64,000 nt of DNA from CAIVVT01 sp963757265 (GTDB lineage Bacteria > Acidobacteriota > Terriglobia > Bryobacterales > Bryobacteraceae): NCBI GenBank assembly GCA_963757265.1, contig CAVWRA010000006.1:2914001-2978000 (forward strand), given 5' to 3'. The notes beneath the pieces are model-generated. The model had not been told where the DNA came from and ran no database searches. It saw only the letters and a list, made by a program, of their open reading frames with translations. Of this stretch, positions 33,970-43,526 are shown piece after piece. The position numbers and the translations under genes were made by a program. The first letter of the stretch is position 1. Every line of letters starts with the position of its first letter.

Positions 33970-36615
33970 GTGAAAGCGGCATCCATGGCTAGCAAGACAC
34001 TAGCAGCACTGTGCCACAACACATTTGCCGCGCCGCAGGCCGTCGGTCTGCGCATATCACGAACCATGCTCCCTTTGTTGCTGGCCGCAGTCTGCCTTCC
34101 GCTGGTCTCGGCGTCCCAGACCGTCGCGGCTGACTCCCCGCGTTCGAACGCGGCGCCGAACGGAAAGTGGAAGGGCAGACGTGCGCGGCAGTCGGAGGCC
34201 ATACCGGGCACTAGATTACGCGTTGACTGGGAAGGCCTGCTTGCGGGACAGGACATCGTTCTGAACCGGCTGCCGGACAACTTCACCGATTCCCTCCGCC
34301 TGGGAAATGGGGACCTTGGAGTTGCGGTTTACGCTGTTCCTGAGTATTTGGTTCTATCCGTAGCCAAGAACGACTTGCTGGACTATCGCCCGAAGGAGTC
34401 GGCGAATTCTCCGCAGGCCGACGCAATTGGCCTTTCCCGCGTGCCGATGCCCACCACAAAGCCGGCGGGCTCAATCCGCTTCCGAGGCACATCGCCCAGG
34501 ACTCCGAACTATAAAGCACGTCTCACTTTGTGGGAGGCTGAGGTGAGCACATGCTGCGATAAACGAGAAGCGCCTGAACTGAGAGCATTCGTCTCAAAGA
34601 AGCGAAACTTGATTGTGGCGGAGTATAATCCCCCAAATGAGCAGGATTTTGACATTGAAATTGCTCGTAATAGGGACAGCACAGGCGGCATACCGAACTC
34701 GCCCGAATTCGGTGCAGAGGGACGAGACTTTTGGGTCCGGTACCAATTTCCCCCAGACCCGGATACTTACCCCAACGGATTTGAATATGTGATGTACGGC
34801 CGGGTGCTGGGTGGGCAGGCTGTTAGCGCCGATGTCGTAAACGAGTTTGCGTTGGTGCAACAGAGCTTAATGTGGTGGAAACCAATATCGGACCCAGAAG
34901 TCGCGTCCCAGGAGGCTATAGAGGGTATGGCTCGGGTTCGTACGAAGTCGGCAGCCCCAGTCACTTTACTCGTCGCAGTTGTCACTACTCGTGATAATGC
35001 CAGCCCATTACAGGCAGCCAGAAGTGAGGTTGACGCCGCTCAGCGTGAGGGGGTGCCAAAGCTGCGCCAGGAACATTCCCAGCTCTGGCACGAGTTCTGG
35101 CAGCGATCCTTCGTGCAACTCGAAAACCGGGCCTTTCTCAACCAGCAGTGGTTTCTCAGTCTATATCACTTGGCGTCCGCCACTAGGCCTGGAAGCATTG
35201 GCCCCGGCCTGTTCGGGCCCTGGTCATGGGAGGACTTTCCACCTTGGGGCAATGATCGCCACTGGGACTACAATGCGCAAGCGGCCCTTTGGGGCACATA
35301 TTCGTCCAATCACCTTGAGCTAACCAAAGCATACAACGACGAGGTGTTCGATCTGCTGCCTGCTGCGAAGATGATGGTCCGGGAGTATTACGGGGGCATT
35401 CCCGGAGCCAAGTACCCGGGTGTTACGTGGCCACGAAAGTACAGTACGCCCCCGCATTCGAGGAAAGTTGACAGTACTTCTCCTTGGGTAAATGGCTTTG
35501 TTGCCCAGCCGTTGTGGTGGTACTACCAATACAGCCAGGACACTGAGTTTCTGAGGGAGAAGGGCTACCCGGTTATCAAGGCCTGCGCGGAGTTCTACGA
35601 AAACTTCTTGCAGCGCGCGCCGGATGGGAAATATGATATGCCGCCCACCGCAGTATGGGATCTTGCTTTCATGATTCCTGATGCCAAGAACGCCACTATT
35701 GACTTGGCGTTCGCGAAAATGCTGTTGAAGACGGCCTCTGCAGCCAGCCAGGTGCTGGGTGTCAACGCGGGAAGGCGGGCTCAATGGAATCAGATTGCGG
35801 CTAACTTGCGCAACTACTCTACGACAGTCATTGATGGAAGGAACTTTAAACCGGTGGATCACAGGGCTGGTAATGCTGTGGCACTTTACACGTCGCGTGA
35901 CTTTCCGTCCGGGGAAGTTCTTGTTGCTTACGAAAACTACCCAGTGATCGAATATAATCTGCCCGCTCCTATCATGCCGATATTCCCCGGCGGCGATATT
36001 GGTCTGGACAGCCCGCAGAAACAGCGTGAACTGGCTCTCAGAACATTACAGATCACTCCCTACTACCTTTGGGATGACCTGGTGATGCTCACGATGGGTT
36101 GGGTGCGTCTTGGCTACGACCAACTCGATGTATTCGAAAAACACACGAAGGCAATAGTTCACATGAATGGCTGTCAGAGCTATCCGAGAGATTGCTGGCT
36201 GACCCCACACATTTTCATGCACTTCTTGGGCTGGCCGATCGCGGTAAATGAGAGCATCGTACAGAGCTACACTGGACAGATACGGGTGGCTCCAGTGAAG
36301 CTGAAGAACACAGTGCGATTTGCGCGCCTCCGGACGGTTGGAGGATTTTTTGTAAGTGGAGAGATCAAACCCGGCGGAGAGGCGCTCTATATTGCGATTA
36401 CGAGTACGGCCCAAAGTCAATGTCATCTTGTGCGACCGTGGGTTGGCAATGTGCGCATAAGGCTGTTGGGCTCGATGAAGACCATCGAGTTTACCGAGAA
36501 AGAGGGTGCGTTGTACTTCCCTACGCTGGCAGGCTCAACATACATTGTTGATCGTCCGGACAATCCCTGGGAGAAACAGCCGATAACTAGAATCACGGGT
36601 CACCCACAAATATGA
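33970..36615 (+). CDS. Divergent GH95-like secreted protein, copy 4
   Basis: 881 residues from a GTG; a hydrophobic signal region at about 28-50 (TMLPLLLAAVCLPLVSA). The N-terminal domain (DSLRLGNGDLGVAVYAVPEY) and barrel (NDRHWDYNAQAALWGTYSSNH, FVAQPLWWYYQYSQDTEFLR, IMPIFPGGDIGLDS) follow the GH95 plan. The SPE segment of copies 1-3 is replaced by DMPPTAVWDLAF, so the usual general-acid glutamate is not evident. The function is therefore uncertain: an altered specificity or a binding-only relative. It ends 147 bp before the aldose epimerase start. Confidence 0.72.
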   Translation: MKAASMASKTLAALCHNTFAAPQAVGLRISRTMLPLLLAAVCLPLVSASQTVAADSPRSNAAPNGKWKGRRARQSEAIPGTRLRVDWEGLLAGQDIVLNRLPDNFTDSLRLGNGDLGVAVYAVPEYLVLSVAKNDLLDYRPKESANSPQADAIGLSRVPMPTTKPAGSIRFRGTSPRTPNYKARLTLWEAEVSTCCDKREAPELRAFVSKKRNLIVAEYNPPNEQDFDIEIARNRDSTGGIPNSPEFGAEGRDFWVRYQFPPDPDTYPNGFEYVMYGRVLGGQAVSADVVNEFALVQQSLMWWKPISDPEVASQEAIEGMARVRTKSAAPVTLLVAVVTTRDNASPLQAARSEVDAAQREGVPKLRQEHSQLWHEFWQRSFVQLENRAFLNQQWFLSLYHLASATRPGSIGPGLFGPWSWEDFPPWGNDRHWDYNAQAALWGTYSSNHLELTKAYNDEVFDLLPAAKMMVREYYGGIPGAKYPGVTWPRKYSTPPHSRKVDSTSPWVNGFVAQPLWWYYQYSQDTEFLREKGYPVIKACAEFYENFLQRAPDGKYDMPPTAVWDLAFMIPDAKNATIDLAFAKMLLKTASAASQVLGVNAGRRAQWNQIAANLRNYSTTVIDGRNFKPVDHRAGNAVALYTSRDFPSGEVLVAYENYPVIEYNLPAPIMPIFPGGDIGLDSPQKQRELALRTLQITPYYLWDDLVMLTMGWVRLGYDQLDVFEKHTKAIVHMNGCQSYPRDCWLTPHIFMHFLGWPIAVNESIVQSYTGQIRVAPVKLKNTVRFARLRTVGGFFVSGEIKPGGEALYIAITSTAQSQCHLVRPWVGNVRIRLLGSMKTIEFTEKEGALYFPTLAGSTYIVDRPDNPWEKQPITRITGHPQI

Positions 36616-36761
36616 CGCGCTCCGATGTCCTCTGCCAGGGGATGTTGGAGAGCCTTATGGACTCATTCGGGCGAAAAGGAGCCTGCCAAGAAGAAAATGA
36701 ACTGGCGACATTTCGTTCAAACGATTGCTGCTTAGCAGGCGAGGCCCTCGGGAGGATCGCG

Positions 36762-37895
36762 ATGCGACATACGTGTGTGATTGTCACTTGCTGCATTGCC
36801 GTGCTGGCTTGCGGGATGGCCGCGCGCGGTGCGGAGACAGAGGGAGCGGCGGCGGGGAAGCCCTTCGGGAAGTCCCCCGAAGGGCAGGCAATCCAACTGT
36901 TCACGCTGAAAAACCACAAAGGAATGGAAACGGGCATCATGACGTGGGGAGCCACGCTGGTGTCGCTGAAGGTCGCGGATGTGGAAGGCCGTTTCGATGA
37001 CGTCGTGCTTGGCTTCGATGATGCCAGTGGCTACTCTGACCGCAACCCCTTCTTCGGCGCTCTGACAGGCCGGTACGCAAATCGCATCGCTCGGGGCCGC
37101 TTTGCGGTGCACGGGCGCGAGTACAAGCTCAGTGTGAACGACGGAGAGAACACGCTGCATGGAGGAAGCCGCGGCTTCGACAAACGCGTCTGGACGGTGC
37201 TCCGCGCGGGGCCCGACCTTCTAGAACTGCGTTACGTGAGCCCAGACGGAGAGGAAGGTTTTCCGGGTGAGTTGACAGCCACCGTGCGTTACACGCTGGC
37301 GGTGGACAACGAGTTGCGCATCGACTGCACCGTCACTACCGACAAAGATACAGTTCAGAACCTGGGCAGCCACCCTTATTTCAATCTTGCAGGTGAGAGT
37401 AATGGGACGATTCTCGACCAGGAGCTTGAGATTAACGCCGATCGTTTCACTCCCGTGGATCCTCACCGGATCCCGACCGGTGAGATTCGCAGCGTCGAGG
37501 GCACTCCCATGGACTTCCGCAAGCCGATGCGGATCGGTGCACGCATCGATGCCGATGACGAGCAGTTGAAGAATGGAGGGGGCTACGATGAAAACTTCGT
37601 GCTGAACCGGACCGGAGATGGCCTGATATGGGCAGCGCGACTGAGAGATCCACACAGCGGCCGCGTCATGGAATTGCTGACCACCGAACCCGGCCTGCAG
37701 ATGTACTCCGGCAATTTTCTGGATGGCAAGCTGAAAAGTAAAGGGGGCAGGACCTACCCGCGATACGGCGGTCTGGTTCTCGAAGCGCAGCATTTCCCCG
37801 ATTCGCCGAATCATCCGAATTTCTCAAGCACCGAACTGAAGGCGGGGCAGACATACCACAGCACGACTGTATACCGGTTTTCGGCGGCGAGGTGA
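36762..37895 (+). CDS. galM: Aldose 1-epimerase (galactose mutarotase family), exported
   Basis: 377 residues from ATG 36762 with GGAGG 6 nt upstream; a longer frame from 36612 has no ribosome site. Signal with a possible lipobox (VLAC at residues 14-17), so it may be a lipoprotein. ENTLHGG (His), LGSHPYFNL (catalytic His) and LVLEAQHFPDSPNHP (catalytic Glu) are all in place. It interconverts alpha and beta anomers of sugars freed by the island's glycosidases, most likely in the periplasm. GH95 copy 4 precedes it. Confidence 0.9.
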   Translation: MRHTCVIVTCCIAVLACGMAARGAETEGAAAGKPFGKSPEGQAIQLFTLKNHKGMETGIMTWGATLVSLKVADVEGRFDDVVLGFDDASGYSDRNPFFGALTGRYANRIARGRFAVHGREYKLSVNDGENTLHGGSRGFDKRVWTVLRAGPDLLELRYVSPDGEEGFPGELTATVRYTLAVDNELRIDCTVTTDKDTVQNLGSHPYFNLAGESNGTILDQELEINADRFTPVDPHRIPTGEIRSVEGTPMDFRKPMRIGARIDADDEQLKNGGGYDENFVLNRTGDGLIWAARLRDPHSGRVMELLTTEPGLQMYSGNFLDGKLKSKGGRTYPRYGGLVLEAQHFPDSPNHPNFSSTELKAGQTYHSTTVYRFSAAR

Positions 37896-38075
37896 GGGAG
37901 TTCAATTGATGAGCAACTGGATGTGGCTTTGCGTCGATCTGTTTTGAGCCGCTCTATGAACGGCTGAAGAGCTGCCTGTTGGCTTGGAAAGGAATCGTAG
38001 CTGAGCATGATGATAGCGCTCGATCCCGAACGGTCTCACGCTGTGAAACCGATTCGCGTTCCGAAGCGAATCCGC

Positions 38076-38201
38076 TCATTCTATTCGCAGGAGTCGATGA
38101 TCGAGATGCGGCGGACCTCTGCGCAGGTGATCCGCGAAGCCCTGTGCCACAAGAGGCTGATGAACGTAGTGAACGGAGTGCAAATGCCGGTCGGCGCCTG
38201 A
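38076..38201 (+). pseudogene. Remnant of D-2-hydroxyacid dehydrogenase C-terminus (copy C)
   Basis: Encodes SFYSQESMIEMRRTSAQVIR, then EALCHKRLMNVVNGVQMPVGA and stop, matching the last 42 codons of the complete gene at 13360-14349 (AFYSQESMIEMRQTSSHVIR and on). The N-terminal three quarters are missing. It is longer than the remnant in copy A, so copy A was probably made from a C-like cassette or both from a B-like parent. Confidence 0.85.
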
Positions 38202-38224
38202 GGCTGGCGGCGAAGGAGGATCTG

Positions 38225-38590
38225 ATGTTGCGACCTGGAATCGCGATGGTGGCGCTGGCCGTCATTGGTACACTCGCGCTCGGGGCTGACGTGCGGGGTA
38301 AGTGGCAGGGCAGCGTCATCGGCCGGGAAGGGGCGAGGGCTCTTTGCTTCGTGTTCGAAACGGAGGGCGAGCGGCTGACGGGGAAGATGATCGACGCGCA
38401 TGGCGAGAACACCATACGGGACGGCCGAATCGTCGGCGATCACCTTTCTTTCGCCCTCGTATACGAGCTTTCGGGCGACACCATCAAACGCTTCTACCGA
38501 GGGACCCTGAACGGCGATGAAATCCAGTTCACTTGCCAGGCGGAAAACGGAGAGAACCGGCGGGAATTCACCGTGAGGAGAATGCCGTGA
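38225..38590 (+). CDS. Small secreted protein coupled to GH28, copy C
   Basis: 121 residues after AAGGAGG. Near-identical to copy A: differences include LALGADV for LALAADV and ALCFVFETEGER for VLYFVFETEGQR. Same 4-nt overlap with the GH28 start. No recognised family; secreted by a signal peptide of about 20 residues. Confidence 0.75.
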   Translation: MLRPGIAMVALAVIGTLALGADVRGKWQGSVIGREGARALCFVFETEGERLTGKMIDAHGENTIRDGRIVGDHLSFALVYELSGDTIKRFYRGTLNGDEIQFTCQAENGENRREFTVRRMP

Positions 38591-40371
38591 CAGTCGAAGG
38601 AGATTTCTTGAGACGCAGGAGTCTGTTTGGCATGGCCGCAGCGCTGGCGGGTTCGGCGGCCTCGACTATGCACGGCGCGGCCGGCAAGACTGCCAATGCC
38701 TTGCCCGGGGATCCGGCTGGCCGCCCCACCTTCAATGTGCGCGATTACGGCGCCGCCGGCAACGGCGAGGCGAAGGACACCGCGGCGATCCAGAAGGCGA
38801 TCGATGCCTGCAATCATGCCGGCGGAGGTATTGTCTACTTCCCGGAGGGAACCTATCTGACGGGCACCATCCGATTGAAGAGCAATGTCACTCTGTACCT
38901 GCACGTCGGCGCCACGATTCAGGGCAGCAAGCAAATCGCCGATTACGATCTTTTCGGGCAGATCTGTCCGGCTTCGGAATGCCAGGCCCAGCCCAGACAC
39001 TTGATTTATGCCAAAGACGCCCAGAATATCGGCATCGTGGGGCAGGGGAAGATCGATGGCTCGGGCCGCTCCTTCTGGCGCCTCATGACCAAGCCGGAGA
39101 TCGAGGAAGTATTGCTGCAGCGGCCGGAGGGCGGCAGGGTGGCCCAGGATTGGTATCGCTGGCTGGACCGGCCGGCCATGATGCTTGAGTTGGAGGGCTG
39201 TAAGAACGTACGGCTGGAGGGGATCCGCTTGGAGAACGCCCCTTTCTGGACGGTTCACCCGCTCCGTTGCGACTCGGTCTTTATCGATGGCATCACGATT
39301 CACAATCCGCTGTATGGCAACAACCTGGATGGTATCGACCCGGACGGCTGTTCGAACGTAATGATCTCCAACTGCAACATTTACACCTGTGACGATGCCA
39401 TCTGCGTGAAGAACAGCGCCTGGGCCGGGCACGATTCAGTTTGGCGTTCGAGGAACATCACGGTTACGAACTGCGTTCTCTGCACTACCTGCAACGCGCT
39501 CAAGATAGATGAAATAGACCCGGGTAACAGCGTCGAAAACGTGGCCTTCAGCAACTGCGCGCTGTACGGCGATCCCCATCCGCAAGACACTGGCAATTCG
39601 CCGTTCTGGCCGGATCTGCAGGATTTTCGGCCCATGTCCGGCATTCATATCGATGTGCCAAGTCTGTCCGGTTCCATCACCGGTGTGACCATCTCGAACA
39701 TCAGCATGCAGGATATTCGCAATCCGATTTTCATGCGGCTCACCAGAGCGGGAGAGAACGCCGGTCCCGGGACAGGCGGAACGATCCGGGACGTCATGAT
39801 CGACAACATTCTGGCCAGGCGCCAAGGTCTGACGTGTGTGATCGCCGGACTGCCCGGCCGCGATATTGAACGCATCAGTCTGAGCAACGTGCGCGTAACG
39901 GGCGTGCAGCGCGGAACCCTGGCGTGGGCCCAGCGGGAGTTCATCCCTGAGTCTGAAGGCGACTACCCGGATTCGTGGATGTTCGCCAATCTCCCTTCGC
40001 ACGGCCTGTATTGCCGCCATGTCAACGGCCTACGGCTGAGGAGTGTCGAGTACGTCCTGGAGGAGCCCGATATGCGGCCGGCTCTTATGTTTGATGACGT
40101 CAAGAACCTCGACATCGATAGCTTCGCCGCGCCGGCGCCGCCGTCCGGGAGGGCGGTGATGAGGCTGAAGCAGGTCAGGCGGGCTTTCATTCGAGGTTGC
40201 AGCGCCTCGCCGGGCACGGGAACTTACCTGCAGGTCGAGGGTGAGGAAACGGAGAAGATCACTGTGATGGGCAACGACTTCACCGAAGCTGCAAGTCCCC
40301 TGCATGTCGGGGATGAAGTGAAGCGGGGTACGGTGTTCGAGTCGGGCAATCGGATGCCCCGTCAATCATGA
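38587..40371 (+). CDS. Tat-exported GH28-like pectinase, copy C
   Basis: 594 residues from the overlapping GTG. Signal FLRRRSLFGMAAALAGSAA. Almost identical to copy A; differences cluster in the signal region, at DYPDSWMFAN (DYPEALMFGN in A), and at the last residues. DYPDSW is also found in copy B, suggesting mixing between copies by gene conversion. NNLDGIDPDG and CDDAICVKN retained. It is followed by a GH9 gene 115 bp later. Confidence 0.8.
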   Translation: MTVEGDFLRRRSLFGMAAALAGSAASTMHGAAGKTANALPGDPAGRPTFNVRDYGAAGNGEAKDTAAIQKAIDACNHAGGGIVYFPEGTYLTGTIRLKSNVTLYLHVGATIQGSKQIADYDLFGQICPASECQAQPRHLIYAKDAQNIGIVGQGKIDGSGRSFWRLMTKPEIEEVLLQRPEGGRVAQDWYRWLDRPAMMLELEGCKNVRLEGIRLENAPFWTVHPLRCDSVFIDGITIHNPLYGNNLDGIDPDGCSNVMISNCNIYTCDDAICVKNSAWAGHDSVWRSRNITVTNCVLCTTCNALKIDEIDPGNSVENVAFSNCALYGDPHPQDTGNSPFWPDLQDFRPMSGIHIDVPSLSGSITGVTISNISMQDIRNPIFMRLTRAGENAGPGTGGTIRDVMIDNILARRQGLTCVIAGLPGRDIERISLSNVRVTGVQRGTLAWAQREFIPESEGDYPDSWMFANLPSHGLYCRHVNGLRLRSVEYVLEEPDMRPALMFDDVKNLDIDSFAAPAPPSGRAVMRLKQVRRAFIRGCSASPGTGTYLQVEGEETEKITVMGNDFTEAASPLHVGDEVKRGTVFESGNRMPRQS

Positions 40372-40486
40372 TGACCGATGTGCCACGAATGAGACGGGAT
40401 TCTGCGGCGTCCGACGATTGCGACCATCCCATTTGACGGCCGCAAGAACAAGAAACCGTATTGTTCAACCCAGGAGAAATGAACGG

Positions 40487-42976
40487 ATGCGACGACTAAC
40501 GGCCATGCATGTGAATGTACTTCTGCTGGGGCTGGTCCTGCCTGCGGTGCTCGCGCAGACGCCTGTGCTGCGGCTAAACAAGCAGGAATACTTTGAGATG
40601 CCTGGATTGAATGTAATGGCATTCCAAGACGCTTACCCCGAGGGGCATCAAAGTGGCGTAAGCGTGATTCAGAACGGCGAACGGGTCGCGAGCAATGGCG
40701 ACCTGCGGCTCGAGCCTGCTCCGGGTCAGTGGTCGCCGATGCCGAAGAGCGTCAAGCGGGTCGTCCACCCCGCAGATAATGAAATCACAACCTGGCTGGC
40801 GTTCCCAGACGAGGCCCGCAACCGCACGGGCTACAATCCAATCGACTATCCGGACCTCAAACTCACCTACAAAGTCAGAGTGCGCGGCGAGGGGCGGCAA
40901 TTTCGGATCATTGTCGATCTCGACGAGCCGCTTCCTAATAGCTGGGTCGGCAAGGTGGGATTTAGTCTCGAGCTCTTTCCGGGCACGCTTTTCGGCAAGA
41001 CATGGTACCTCGATAGCCACTCCGGCATCTTCCCCCGCCAAGGCAACGGGCCGGAGACGAGAGGCCCGGATGGCGAAGTCGAACCTGCTCCGTTGGCTAT
41101 GGGCCGAAGCCTCACAGTGGCACCAGAAGTGGACGCGCAGCGTCTTGCCATAGAGAGTCTGACTGGAGAATTGCAGCTTCTCGACGAGCGAAACCGCCAC
41201 AACAACGGATGGTTTGTCGTTCGCACGATCGTTCCTGCGGGCAAAAGTGCAGGGGCCGTCGAATGGATTGTCACACCCAATGCGATTCCGGGCTGGAAGT
41301 CACTGCCGGTCGTGCATGTTTCGCAGGTGGGTTATCACCCGAAGCAGAGCAAGGTCGCCGTCGTGGAGCTCGACGCCACTGAGACTGCGGTGAACACTTT
41401 GCACGTCAAGCGGATTTCGGAAAACGGTGGGACCGAAGAGCTGCTGGCGGGCAAGCCAGCGGTTTGGGGCAGGTTCCTTCGATATAAGTACCTCAAGTTC
41501 GACTTTACGTCCGTCAGGCGGCCGGGCATGTACGTGGTGGAGTACGGCAGTTTTCGGAGCCAGCCATTCCAAATCGCGCAAGATGTCTTCCGACGGCATG
41601 TCTGGCAGCCGACACTCGAGTTCTTCCTCCCCGTGCAGATGTGCCATATGCGGGTAGAAGAAAACTACCGTACCTGGCATGGCGCGTGCCATATGGAGGA
41701 CGCGCGCATGGCGCCGGTGAACTACAACCACTTCGACGGTTACGTGCAGGGGCCATCGACGCTGACGAAGTTCAAGCCGGGTGAAACGGTTCCGGGACTA
41801 AATGCCGGCGGATGGCACGATGCCGGCGACGACGACTTCCGAATCGAGTCGCAGGCCGACGAGGTGTTCATTCTGGCCTCGGCGTACGAGGCGTTCCATC
41901 TGGACTATGACGACACGACCATCGACCAGGCCCGCCACCTGGTGCGCATTCACCAACCCGATGGCAAACCCGACGCGCTGCAACAAGTCGAACACGGGGT
42001 GTTAACAATTCTCGGCGGGTACCGGAGCATGGGACGCGTCTACCGCGGGATCATTCTTCCAACCTTGAAGCAGTACACGAACATGGGCGACACGGTGAAC
42101 GACACTGACAATCTGTTTTACGATCCTTTGCTAAAGCCTGATGAGAGGACAGTCACGCACTCAGGATTGCAGGATGACCGCTGGGTCTTCACTGAACGGG
42201 ATGCCGGCCACGAATACAAAGCCGTGGCGGCCCTTGCAATCGCCGGACGCGTGATGAGAGATTACAACCCGGCGCTGGCAAAGGAGTGCGTGGAGACGGC
42301 TGAGGCATTATGGTCGCAGGATCGGGACCTGAGGAACGGCTTTGCCGACGGCATTTCCGCGGCTGTCGAGTTGTGGCTGACCACGAGGAAACCGACATAC
42401 CGCCAATTCCTGCTCGACCAGCGTCGGGAGATCATTGCCCAGATCGATGCGGTGGGCTGGAGTGTGGCGCGTGCAATCGGCTCGATCGATGAGAAGACGT
42501 TTGTCGATGATGTGCGCGTCGCGGTGGCGCGCAACTTCGCGCGCACGGCCTCAGAACTGGACAAGGAGAGTCCATTCGGTGTACCCTGGCGGCCCGACAT
42601 CTTCGGCGTGGCGTGGGACGTCCAGACCTTTGGTTTCCAGCAGTACTTTTTGCACCGTGCCTTTCCCGAGGTGGTCAGCTCCGCGTACATGCTCAACGCA
42701 ATGAACTACGTGCTCGGGGTGCACCCCGGATCCAATACCGCTTCCATAGCTTCGGGCGTGGGCGCGCGGTCCAAGACGATCTCATATGGATACAATCGAG
42801 CCGACTACGCCTACATTCCCGGTGGGGTCTCGTCAGGTACAGCTTTGATTCAGCCTGACTTTCCCGAGATGAAGGACTTCCCATACCTTTGGCAGCAGTC
42901 TGAGTACGTGCTTGGTGGCGGCGCCTCGCATTTCATGTTCTTGGTGCTGGCGGCGGACCAGATACTGAATGAGTGA
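40487..42976 (+). CDS. Secreted GH9 family beta-glucanase-like enzyme
   Basis: 829 residues from ATG 40487 with AGGAGA 9 nt upstream. Signal peptide VNVLLLGLVLPAVLAQ. An N-terminal beta-rich part (about 20-290) leads to a CelD-type Ig-like domain (VSQVGYHPKQSKVAVV, about 296-385). The (alpha/alpha)6 barrel has GLNAGGWHDAGDDDF, the GH9 signature with paired aspartates, then NYVLGVHPGSNT and, near the C-terminus, SEYVLGGGASH, where the glutamate is the likely acid. GH9 enzymes cut beta-1,4-glucans or related glycans such as xyloglucan. That would suit a locus that also removes fucose side groups. Substrate not provable here. Confidence 0.82.
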   Translation: MRRLTAMHVNVLLLGLVLPAVLAQTPVLRLNKQEYFEMPGLNVMAFQDAYPEGHQSGVSVIQNGERVASNGDLRLEPAPGQWSPMPKSVKRVVHPADNEITTWLAFPDEARNRTGYNPIDYPDLKLTYKVRVRGEGRQFRIIVDLDEPLPNSWVGKVGFSLELFPGTLFGKTWYLDSHSGIFPRQGNGPETRGPDGEVEPAPLAMGRSLTVAPEVDAQRLAIESLTGELQLLDERNRHNNGWFVVRTIVPAGKSAGAVEWIVTPNAIPGWKSLPVVHVSQVGYHPKQSKVAVVELDATETAVNTLHVKRISENGGTEELLAGKPAVWGRFLRYKYLKFDFTSVRRPGMYVVEYGSFRSQPFQIAQDVFRRHVWQPTLEFFLPVQMCHMRVEENYRTWHGACHMEDARMAPVNYNHFDGYVQGPSTLTKFKPGETVPGLNAGGWHDAGDDDFRIESQADEVFILASAYEAFHLDYDDTTIDQARHLVRIHQPDGKPDALQQVEHGVLTILGGYRSMGRVYRGIILPTLKQYTNMGDTVNDTDNLFYDPLLKPDERTVTHSGLQDDRWVFTERDAGHEYKAVAALAIAGRVMRDYNPALAKECVETAEALWSQDRDLRNGFADGISAAVELWLTTRKPTYRQFLLDQRREIIAQIDAVGWSVARAIGSIDEKTFVDDVRVAVARNFARTASELDKESPFGVPWRPDIFGVAWDVQTFGFQQYFLHRAFPEVVSSAYMLNAMNYVLGVHPGSNTASIASGVGARSKTISYGYNRADYAYIPGGVSSGTALIQPDFPEMKDFPYLWQQSEYVLGGGASHFMFLVLAADQILNE

Positions 42977-43526
42977 ACGTGTTCTTCGACTGAGGCGCTG
43001 GCAAATCGGTGCCGCGGGTCGGGCGAAACTGAGAAATCGGCGGAAATTGAGCAAGCCGATCGGGAGGTGCCCCGCTGAGGCAAAATGATGAGTCCGCTTG
43101 TGGAACTGAAACACTGGTCAAACTCGCGGAAGAAACAAGGGCATTGCACATTCGGCTGTACGCGGACTCTTTGGGCGGATCTGCAGGTTCGGCTGGAAGG
43201 ACGTGACCACACCTGGGTGGGCACCTCCACGCGCGCAAGCCTGGAAGAGGCGTGTCCCGTCGCCCTTGCAGCTCTGGAGCCACAGCGACAAGGCCCTCGG
43301 GAGGACTGGAATGAGGCTCTTCTCGATTTTCCGTGCCCGGACGAGGCAAAGCACGCCACCTTGCTCGCCTGCCGCAGTCGCTCAGGATGGAAAAGATGGC
43401 AGAAAAGCTCCGATGAATGCAATTGGACGTCGAACCGGCGCTGGCCAGGATGGAAAGGGGAGATCCTGGTCTAGCACTGAAACAGACGTACACTGGACTC
43501 CAAACTTACGGAAAGGGATAGAACAA
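42977..43526. other. Intergenic region between GH9 and enolase-type gene
   Basis: No recognisable gene; open frames at 43085-43474 and upstream extensions of the next gene lack family features and good ribosome sites. It may hold the promoter of the 43527 gene. Confidence 0.4.

Larger units (their letters stand above)
38156..40371 (+). repeat. Duplicated cassette, copy C (inverted relative to copy A)
   Basis: Matches 7718-9930 on the opposite strand with few differences: the proteins differ at roughly a dozen of about 715 positions. Arms of 2.2 kb at this distance can support homologous inversion of the intervening 28 kb. Confidence 0.85.

Noticed and set aside
38012..38022. TAGCGCTCGA as a regulon operator before cassette C
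   Set aside because: Matches the core weakly (not a palindrome beyond AGCGCT) and no sigma70 boxes are visible nearby.
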